Assembly (NCBI GenBank): GCA_934555855.1
Contig: CAKTFL010000144.1
Location: forward strand, 1-6,037
DNA length: 6,037 bases
Source of the DNA: an uncultured Sphingomonas sp.
Lineage (GTDB): Bacteria; Pseudomonadota; Alphaproteobacteria; Sphingomonadales; Sphingomonadaceae
Direction of reading: 5' to 3'
The translations under genes were made by a program, and so were the position numbers. Numbering within the stretch: position 1 is the stretch's first letter; each line of letters opens with the position of its first letter. The notes under the pieces are model-generated. The model searched no databases. It saw nothing but the letters and a program-made list of their open reading frames with translations, and was not told the DNA's origin. This document shows, piece by piece, positions 1 to 5,093 of the stretch.

Positions 1-1
1 G

Positions 2-91
2 GTATGGATGACCGGCACGGAACCGGGGCTGTTCGACGGCGTGCCGGGTGACGCCCTGCGCCTGGCCGTGCAGCCGGGCGGGATCGGCTGA
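2..91 (+). CDS. C-terminal fragment of an unidentified convergent gene
   Basis: An open frame runs in from the left edge and ends at TGA 89-91, giving 29 visible residues that finish in LRLAVQPGGIG. About 26 of 29 codons end in G or C, which matches the real genes here and argues for coding. The gene points towards the minus-strand operon, so the two converge on the 92-247 spacer. The piece contains a WMTGTEPG stretch. A GTEP tail is seen near the C-terminus of some class A penicillin-binding proteins, but this is too little to name the gene. A chance open frame in GC-rich DNA cannot be excluded. Function not recognised. Confidence 0.42.
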   Translation, partial: VWMTGTEPGLFDGVPGDALRLAVQPGGIG

Positions 92-247
92 CCTATCTGG
101 AGCGTGATCCATCCACTCTGAGTTTGCCTCTCCCCTGTGCCCGCGAACTCGTGCCCCCGCGAAGGCGGGGGTTCAGTCCGGGCTCCCGCCTTCGCGAGGG
201 CACAAAGGCGCGGTCAGTAGCTGATCGGTTGTTTCAAGCTGCCTGGA
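92..247. other. Intergenic spacer between convergent genes
   Basis: This 156-nt spacer separates the putative plus-strand gene end from the last gene of the minus-strand operon. It holds the inverted repeat at 151-203 and, just before it, a partial copy of the repeat's outer part (137-147, gtgcccgcgaa). I see no tRNA, no convincing small ORF and no T-tract that would make a classical intrinsic terminator on either strand. Confidence 0.6.
151..203. repeat. REP-like extragenic palindrome, possible bidirectional terminator
   Basis: The left arm 151-169 (gtgcccccgcgaaggcggg) is the inverse complement of the right arm 185-203 (cccgccttcgcgagggcac) with a single mismatch (C157 against G198). They are separated by a 15-nt loop, and G:U or G:C pairs at 170-173 with 181-184 could extend the stem. 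Palindromes built on a CCCGCCTTCGCGGG core are scattered between genes in sphingomonads and related alphaproteobacteria, and this one sits where such elements usually sit, between convergent 3' ends. It could stop or protect transcripts from both sides. There is no U-tract after the stem on either strand, so intrinsic termination is not shown. Confidence 0.72.
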
Positions 248-1009
248 TCAGCGTCTCAACTCCCGCACCCAGATGTTGCGGAAACTGATCGGCGCGCTGG
301 GATCGCCATGATCCTGGAGCTTGATCGGCGTGCGCCCGTGCGGGACATAGTGCGGCTGGCCGATATAGCGAGTCGGACCCTTCACGATCGCATGGTCCTG
401 CACCAGCACGCCGTTCAACAGCGCGGTGACGGCAGCGGGGCGCGCCACCGTGCCGTCGGCGCCGAAGGTCGGCGCGGTCCAGATAACGTCATAGCTTTGC
501 CACTCGCCGGGTGGGCGTGACGGGTTCGCCAGCGGCGCGACCTGCTTGTAGATGCTACCGACCTGCCCGTTGACATAGGTGCGGTTGCGATAGCTGTCGA
601 GGACCTGGAGCTCATATCCCTCGTCCCCCTCGCCGGTCGATGCCAGAAACACGCCGCTATTGCCCCGCGCCTGCCCCTCGCCGGTGATGCCGGCCGGAAT
701 GCGCCATTCCAAGTGCAGCTGGTAGCTGCCGAAGCTGTGCCGCGTCTGAATGTTGCCGGTGCCCTTGGCCACCGTGATCACCCCATCCTTTACCGTCCAG
801 CGCGCGGGCGAGCCGTCGCGGACGGAGGCCCATTGCGACAGGTCGCGCCCGTCGAACAATATGATCGCGTCGGCCGGCGGCGGCGCGGGCGCATAGGGGC
901 CGGGCCTGACCACGGGCACCTCGGGCATCCAGACCTCCGTGTCCTCCGGCCTGCCATCGGCGCTGCTCTGCGCGGCGAGCAGCGCGGCGGCGAGCGCGAG
1001 CGCCTTCAC
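248..1009 (-). CDS. Secreted DUF1080 / 3-keto-disaccharide hydrolase-domain protein
   Basis: Likely a periplasmic hydrolase acting on C3-oxidised glycosides; the family (PF06439, formerly DUF1080) has a concanavalin-like beta-sandwich fold and includes 3-keto-glycoside hydrolases. Family motifs in order, numbered from the chosen start: LFDGRDLSQW (about 51-60), WTVKDGVITV, FGSYQLHLEWRIP, GNSGVFL (about 116-122), YELQVLDS (132-139), a GSIYKQVAP segment, GEWQSYDVIW, and a C-terminal PIKLQDHGD with FRNIWVREL. I chose GTG 1009 (253 residues). It begins directly with a Sec-type signal (K2, then ALALAAALLAAQ) and has GGGG eight nt upstream. An in-frame ATG at 1078 (276 residues) would overlap the GMC gene by 35 bp, has no ribosome binding site and gives an awkward polar N-terminus. 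There is no lipobox cysteine, so it is probably soluble, unlike many Bacteroidetes relatives. It is the last gene of the operon, after the GMC dehydrogenase that would supply its substrate. The family call is firm; the exact substrate is unknown. Confidence 0.9.
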   Translation of the reverse strand: MKALALAAALLAAQSSADGRPEDTEVWMPEVPVVRPGPYAPAPPPADAIILFDGRDLSQWASVRDGSPARWTVKDGVITVAKGTGNIQTRHSFGSYQLHLEWRIPAGITGEGQARGNSGVFLASTGEGDEGYELQVLDSYRNRTYVNGQVGSIYKQVAPLANPSRPPGEWQSYDVIWTAPTFGADGTVARPAAVTALLNGVLVQDHAIVKGPTRYIGQPHYVPHGRTPIKLQDHGDPSAPISFRNIWVRELRR

Positions 1010-1044
1010 AGCGGCAGCCCCGCACGGGTCGCGACGCCCGCCAT
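1006..1044 (-). other. Possible 12-codon coupling ORF or trace of a frameshifted start
   Basis: ATG 1044-1042 shares one base with the GMC stop (TGATG). It is preceded at 7 nt by GGGGGAG (1058-1052), the best ribosome binding site in this junction. It encodes MAGVATRAGLPL and stops at TGA 1008-1006, which overlaps the GTG start of the DUF1080 gene as GTGA. It could pass ribosomes from the GMC gene to the DUF1080 gene. Alternatively, the DUF1080 gene may originally have started here, with a one-base change having split it off. No peptide function is claimed. Confidence 0.25.
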
Positions 1045-2729
1045 CAGATCGCTCCCCCACGCAGCTGCTTCGCCGCATGATCGGCCGCGCGGGCGGTCAA
1101 CGCCATGAAGGTCAGCGACGGATTGACGCAGGACGCCGATGCCATCTGCGCGCCGTCGGTGACGAACAGGTTGGCCGCGTCGTGCGCTTGGCTCCAGCCG
1201 TTCAGCACCGCCGCGCGCGGGTCCGCGCCCATGCGCGCGCCGCCCATCTCGTGGATCGCGTCGCCGGGAACATGCTCCTTTTCCTCGCTGGTCACGTTGG
1301 TGAGGCCGGCGGTCCGCAGCATCTCCTCGCCCTGTATCCGCGCGTCCTCCATCATCCGCCGCTCATTATCGCGAAAGGTGACGTCGAAGCGCATCAGCGG
1401 CACGCCGAAGCGGTCGACCTTGTCCGGATGTAGCGACACCCTATTATCCTCATAGGGCAGGCATTCGCCGAACGCGCCCATGCTGAACTGCCAGCCGGCA
1501 TAGCGCCTCATGCCGTGCTTCATTGCCGCGCCGAAGCCCTCCGGCGGTGCCGGGCTGCGATGGGCGCTGCCCTGATAGCCATAGCCCCGGCGAAAGCCCG
1601 CCCCGTCGTCCCGGCCGATGTTGCGGAAGCGCGGCACGTAGACGCCGCCCGGCCGCCGGCCATATTCGATGAAGTCGGTAAGGCCGGGAACATCCCCGGT
1701 GACGCTGACGCGAAAGATATGGTCCATGACATAGCGGCCCAGCGTGCCGCTGCGGTCGAAATGGCTGCGCCCGTCCGCCCCTCGCGAGTTCATCAGGATC
1801 TGGGTGGAGGCCATGGCCGACGCGCACAGGAAGACCAGCTTCGCCGGGATCACCTCCGCCTGGCCCGTGTTCGCATCGACCACGCGGACGCCGGTCACCC
1901 GGCGGCGGCCGGCATCGTGTTCCAGCCCGGTCACGACCGCGTCGGAGCGCAGCGTCAGCCGCCCGGTCGCCCGCGCCGCCGGCAGCGTCACCGACTGGGT
2001 CGAGAAATAGGCACCGAACGAGCATCCCCGGCTGCACTGGTTGCGGACCTGGCAACGGGTGCGGCCCGCGCCCTGGTCGGGCTTGTCCTCGGTGATGTTG
2101 CTGAGGCGGGTGTTGATCAGCTTGCGGCCGGGAAAGGCGGTTTCCAGCCGTCCCTTTATCCATTGTTCCGCCACGTTCATCGGCATGGGCGGCATGAACT
2201 CGCTGTCGGGCAGGTACGGCAGGTTCTCGCGCGATCCCGACACGCCGATGTATTTCTCGACATAGGAATACCAGGGCGCGAGGTCGTCATAGCGGATCGG
2301 CCAGTCGCCGGCCACGCCCTCACGCTTGTTCGCCTCGAAGTCGGCGGGGCTCCAGCGAAAGCACCACCGTCCCCAGATCAGCGACTTGCCCCCGACCGCG
2401 CCGGGCCGGATCCAGTAGAATTTCGCCCCCTCGTCATAGGCATAGGGGTTCAGCCGGTCGTTGTTGTGATAGATCTGGTTGCCCGGCCCGATATAGCCGT
2501 TCTTGGCGATGAAATAATCGCTGTCGACCAGCGGCGCCGGCATGATGTCGCGCGCCGGGATCTCGAACGCGGGCTTGCCGTCATAGGGATAGTCCTCGCC
2601 ATGCTCGATCATGCGGCCGCGGTCGAGCATCAGCACCCGCAGGCCCTTTTCCGTCAGCTCCTTGGCGGCAAACCCGCCGCTCACGCCCGAGCCGATGACG
2701 ATCGCGTCGAAGCGGTCGGTGGCCGCCAT
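1044..2729 (-). CDS. GMC-family FAD oxidoreductase, probable glucoside/sugar 3-dehydrogenase large subunit
   Basis: Catalytic subunit of a membrane-linked sugar or glycoside dehydrogenase, 561 residues, a normal length for the family. The FAD-binding Rossmann motif is at the N-terminus (VIGSGVSGG, 11-19, with LDRGR at 35-39). GAVGGKSLIWG (110-120) is the second flavin-contact segment. C226, C232 and C236 form Cys-x5-Cys-x3-Cys, the spacing that holds the [3Fe-4S] cluster in FAD-dependent glucose dehydrogenase of Burkholderia cepacia. The GMC C-terminal domain has H493 in IHEMGGARMG and N536 in SCVNPSLTF, the expected catalytic His/Asn pair. It has no signal peptide and would be exported folded with the Tat-bearing small subunit encoded two genes upstream. 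Start ATG 2729 has a strong AGGAGG site. The operon partners (small subunit, DUF1080 hydrolase, TIM-barrel enzymes) favour oxidation at C3 of a glycoside over gluconate or glucose C1 oxidation. This specificity is inferred from context. Confidence 0.93.
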   Translation of the reverse strand: MAATDRFDAIVIGSGVSGGFAAKELTEKGLRVLMLDRGRMIEHGEDYPYDGKPAFEIPARDIMPAPLVDSDYFIAKNGYIGPGNQIYHNNDRLNPYAYDEGAKFYWIRPGAVGGKSLIWGRWCFRWSPADFEANKREGVAGDWPIRYDDLAPWYSYVEKYIGVSGSRENLPYLPDSEFMPPMPMNVAEQWIKGRLETAFPGRKLINTRLSNITEDKPDQGAGRTRCQVRNQCSRGCSFGAYFSTQSVTLPAARATGRLTLRSDAVVTGLEHDAGRRRVTGVRVVDANTGQAEVIPAKLVFLCASAMASTQILMNSRGADGRSHFDRSGTLGRYVMDHIFRVSVTGDVPGLTDFIEYGRRPGGVYVPRFRNIGRDDGAGFRRGYGYQGSAHRSPAPPEGFGAAMKHGMRRYAGWQFSMGAFGECLPYEDNRVSLHPDKVDRFGVPLMRFDVTFRDNERRMMEDARIQGEEMLRTAGLTNVTSEEKEHVPGDAIHEMGGARMGADPRAAVLNGWSQAHDAANLFVTDGAQMASASCVNPSLTFMALTARAADHAAKQLRGGAI

Positions 2730-2733
2730 ATGT

Positions 2734-2739
2734 CCTCCT
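2734..2739 (-). promoter_or_regulatory. Strong ribosome binding site of the GMC gene
   Basis: AGGAGG lies 4 nt before ATG 2729 and is fused to the stop codon of the upstream gene (TAGGAGG, stop at 2740-2738). Along with the GMC/DUF1080 junction, this is one of only two junctions in the operon without an ATGA overlap. The GMC subunit may therefore be translated more independently, and perhaps more heavily, than its neighbours. Confidence 0.7.
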
Positions 2740-3571
2740 ATCGGCCGAGCAGCCGGTTGAGATTGGTGAAGCTGGTGGTGATGTCCGGCAGATAGGGCGC
2801 GGGCGACTCGTCGTTCTCGACATAGAAGCGCCGCACGCCCGCCAGCCGGTTGAGCCGGAAGATCGCGGCAAAATCGATCCGGCCCGCGCCGACGCTGGTC
2901 ATGTCGCCGCCGGCGGTCATGTCCTTGACGTGATAGGCATAGATCCGGCCCGCGAGGCGGCGGATCAGCGCCAGCGGGTCCTCCCCCGCCTTGACCGCCC
3001 AGAACAGGTCCAGCTCGAACCGGACCAGCGCCGGGTCGCTGTCGCGGACCAGCCGGTCGTACAGGCTGACCCCGCCCGGCCGCGTCGTGAACTCGAAATC
3101 ATGGTTATGGTAGGCGAAGCCCAGCCCCTCCTGGCGAAGCTGGCGCGCGACACGGTTCACTGTCGCGATCACGTCGCGAAAGCCGTCCTCGGTCCGGTGC
3201 CCGGCGTCGAGATAGGGCAGCACCACCGTTTCCGCGCCCAGCGTCTTCGCCATCGCGACCGACGGCGCGAAGCGATCCTTCAGCGCGTCATAGCCGATAT
3301 GAACGGACGGGGCGGTCAGACCCAGACGGTCGGTCGTCCGGCGCAGGGTGGCGGGGTTCATGGTGTCGAACCCGCCGCCGCCATATTCCACCTGGCGGTA
3401 ACCGATGCGCGCAACCTGCTCCAGCGTGGCGACCGGGTCCGCCTGGAACAGGGCACGCAGCGTGTAGAGCTGAAGCCCGATGGGCGGGCCGGCCTGGCGC
3501 CCGCGCTGGGCGATGGCCGGGGCGGCGGCGAGCGCTGCGGCGCCCGCGATCATGGTGCGGCGATCGATCAT
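2738..3571 (-). CDS. Tat-exported TIM-barrel sugar isomerase/epimerase-like protein
   Basis: 277 residues of the AP endonuclease 2-like TIM-barrel family (PF01261, COG1082). An N-terminal Tat leader (R4 R5, then AGAAALAAAPAIA with an AxA cleavage site before Q22) places it in the periplasm. The barrel begins at IGLQLYTLR (31-39). Likely active-site segments are QVEYGG (60-65), YHNHDFEF (154-161), FELDLFW (185-191, D188), YAYHVKDM (211-218, H214) and FYVENDES (249-256, E252). D188, H214 and E252 match metal-ligand positions in the family. Relatives in glycoside 3-oxidation loci epimerise 3-keto-glycosides (YcjR of E. coli), eliminate the aglycone, or cleave C-glycosides, so a 3-keto-sugar is a reasonable substrate here. 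The start ATG 3571 overlaps the small-subunit stop (ATGA). Its own ribosome binding site is weak (AAGG about 9 nt upstream), which suggests translation coupled to the preceding gene. The precise reaction cannot be read from sequence. Confidence 0.9.
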   Translation of the reverse strand: MIDRRTMIAGAAALAAAPAIAQRGRQAGPPIGLQLYTLRALFQADPVATLEQVARIGYRQVEYGGGGFDTMNPATLRRTTDRLGLTAPSVHIGYDALKDRFAPSVAMAKTLGAETVVLPYLDAGHRTEDGFRDVIATVNRVARQLRQEGLGFAYHNHDFEFTTRPGGVSLYDRLVRDSDPALVRFELDLFWAVKAGEDPLALIRRLAGRIYAYHVKDMTAGGDMTSVGAGRIDFAAIFRLNRLAGVRRFYVENDESPAPYLPDITTSFTNLNRLLGR

Positions 3572-4161
3572 GAAGAGAAGACCTTGCTGACCTTGGAATA
3601 GGGATAGGCGCCGTCATAGCTGCCGGGCACGGGCAGATATTCGCGCTCTTGGGTGATGCCGATCTCGGACGTGTAGTAACCCGCGACGACCATCTGCCGC
3701 AGCGCCTCGAAAAAGGCGCCGCCGCCCGGTACCTGGTCGTTCATGGCGAGCGTCAGCAGCGCATCCTGCTGCGCGGGCGTCGCCTTTGCGGCGGGGACGC
3801 GGTAATCGGCCTGGCTGCGCGCTTCCACGACGTCCAGCCCCGCCAGCACCGGCACGCGGTCGGCGGGATAGGACCAGTCGGCGAGCAGCTTTTCGATGAA
3901 CTGCGGCACCCCGGCGGCGATCGCGCCGGGCGTGTCGGTGGTCGGCAGCACCCGTTCCGACAGCGCCGTCACCGTCGCGCGCTGGGCGTCGGTGAACACG
4001 GCGACGCTCGGCGCGCCCGTGCTGATCGCCGGGATCGCCCCCGCCGCACCTCCCGCTGCACTTCCCGCCGTCTGCACTCCTGCGGCGCGCGCCAGCGGCG
4101 CGAACAGCTGCGCGCCGAACATGGCGACGATACCCGCCACCGCGTCCCTGCGGTCGATCAT
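3568..4161 (-). CDS. Gluconate 2-dehydrogenase subunit 3-family protein (GMC dehydrogenase small subunit)
   Basis: Small subunit that pairs with the GMC flavoprotein and carries the export signal for the complex; 197 residues, typical for PF13618. The N-terminus has a Tat-like leader (MIDRRDAVAG, then a hydrophobic stretch to about residue 26, APLARA before the likely cleavage). An Ala/Gly-rich linker follows to about residue 50. The family domain then runs from FTDAQRATVTALSERVLP (about 56-73) through GVPQFIEKLLADW to FFEALRQMVVAGYYTSEIG and ends with EYLPVPGSYDGAYPY. It is the equivalent of the gamma subunit of FAD glucose dehydrogenase and of the small subunit of glucoside 3-dehydrogenases. 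The start ATG 4161 overlaps the previous stop as ATGA and has a good GGGAG site 1-8 nt upstream. A TIM-barrel gene lies between it and its GMC partner, an uncommon order. Confidence is high for the family and fair for the partnership. Confidence 0.91.
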   Translation of the reverse strand: MIDRRDAVAGIVAMFGAQLFAPLARAAGVQTAGSAAGGAAGAIPAISTGAPSVAVFTDAQRATVTALSERVLPTTDTPGAIAAGVPQFIEKLLADWSYPADRVPVLAGLDVVEARSQADYRVPAAKATPAQQDALLTLAMNDQVPGGGAFFEALRQMVVAGYYTSEIGITQEREYLPVPGSYDGAYPYSKVSKVFSS

Positions 4162-5093
4162 GCTCCCTCTCCCGTCCTAGCGCCTTCGCCGATGCCGTCG
4201 ATCGCGCGATAGGCGGCCAGCAGCCGATCCTCGCCCGCGCGCCCCGGCACCGAATTGCCGTGCTCCATGCCGATCACGCCCGCATAGCCCTTGCCGCGCA
4301 GCCACCGGACGATGTTGGCGTGGTTGATCTCGCCGGTGCCCGGCTCCTTGCGACCGGGATTGTCGCCGAACTGGATGTAGGCGATCTCGCTCCAGCAGCT
4401 ATCCAGCGTGTTGATCAGGTTCCCGGCCTGGATCTGCTGGTGATACAGGTCCGCCAGCACCTTCACCGCCGGGCTGTTCACCGCCCGCGCCACGCCATAG
4501 CCCTGCTCGATCGTCCGCATGAACACGCCGGGATGGTTCACCAGCGTGTTGAGCGGCTCCATCACCAGAACCAGCCCGTGCGGCTGGACGATATCGGCGG
4601 CGCGGCGCATCACCTCGACCACGCGCGCGGCCTGGATCTCGTGGGGCAGGCGCGGGTCGGTGAAGCCGGTCACCACCGTCGCCCGTGTCGCGTTCAGCCG
4701 CTTCGCCACCTCTACCGAGGCGCGGATGTCTGCCAGAAACCGCTGCCGGTCGCCATCATCGTCGGCGCCCAGCACCGGCCGGGACTCGGTCCAGCGCGGC
4801 ATGCTGGCGACGAACACGCCCATGGTCATGCCCCGCTGCCTCAGAGCGCGGGCCATCGCCTCCTGCTCGGCGACGGGGCGTCCGGCGGCCTCATTATCCT
4901 CCCAGGCGCGAAAGCCCTGATCGGCGGCATAGGCGATCTGTTCCAGCCGGTTGCCGCGGCTGGCGAAGCTGCCCTCATGCGGGGCATAGCCGAGGGTGAA
5001 GCGGCCCGGCCGCTGCTGCCGCTGCTGCGCGCCGCCCATCGCCGCGCTCGCCAGCAGTGCCGTCCCCAGCACGGCACGCCGCGTCGGCATCAT
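4158..5093 (-). CDS. Tat-exported hydroxypyruvate isomerase-like TIM-barrel protein
   Basis: 311 residues, about 50 longer than cytoplasmic E. coli Hyi, the extra being mostly the leader. The Tat signal is TRRAVLG (R5 R6) followed by TALLASAAMGGA. The Hyi signature is clear: VMEPLN (E179), ADLYHQQ (D215, H218), the long loop GDNPGRKEPGTGEIN (253-267), and GMEHGN (E277). E179, D215, Q251 and E277 occupy the expected metal-site positions. By family it would catalyse an aldose-ketose-type isomerisation or an epimerisation. Its place in this operon and its export argue for a keto-sugar or its breakdown product rather than hydroxypyruvate. One difference: the usual GH(L/V)Q of Hyi proteins is AYIQ here, Tyr249 replacing His. 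The start ATG 5093 overlaps the MFS stop (ATGATG contains TGA), with GGAGAG 6 nt upstream. A second in-frame ATG at 5090 is possible. The overlapping open frame upstream of 5093 is the shadow of the MFS gene. Confidence 0.9.
   Translation of the reverse strand: MMPTRRAVLGTALLASAAMGGAQQRQQRPGRFTLGYAPHEGSFASRGNRLEQIAYAADQGFRAWEDNEAAGRPVAEQEAMARALRQRGMTMGVFVASMPRWTESRPVLGADDDGDRQRFLADIRASVEVAKRLNATRATVVTGFTDPRLPHEIQAARVVEVMRRAADIVQPHGLVLVMEPLNTLVNHPGVFMRTIEQGYGVARAVNSPAVKVLADLYHQQIQAGNLINTLDSCWSEIAYIQFGDNPGRKEPGTGEINHANIVRWLRGKGYAGVIGMEHGNSVPGRAGEDRLLAAYRAIDGIGEGARTGEGA

Noticed and set aside
204..247. Possible intrinsic terminator of the operon just after the DUF1080 stop
   Set aside because: No GC-rich hairpin followed by a T-tract is present in the minus-strand direction; only the palindrome at 151-203 is structured, and it lacks a U-run.
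1515..2795. 426-residue plus-strand open frame across the GMC gene
   Set aside because: It is the antisense shadow of the GMC gene in GC-rich DNA, with no recognisable domain, while the minus strand has full family motifs.
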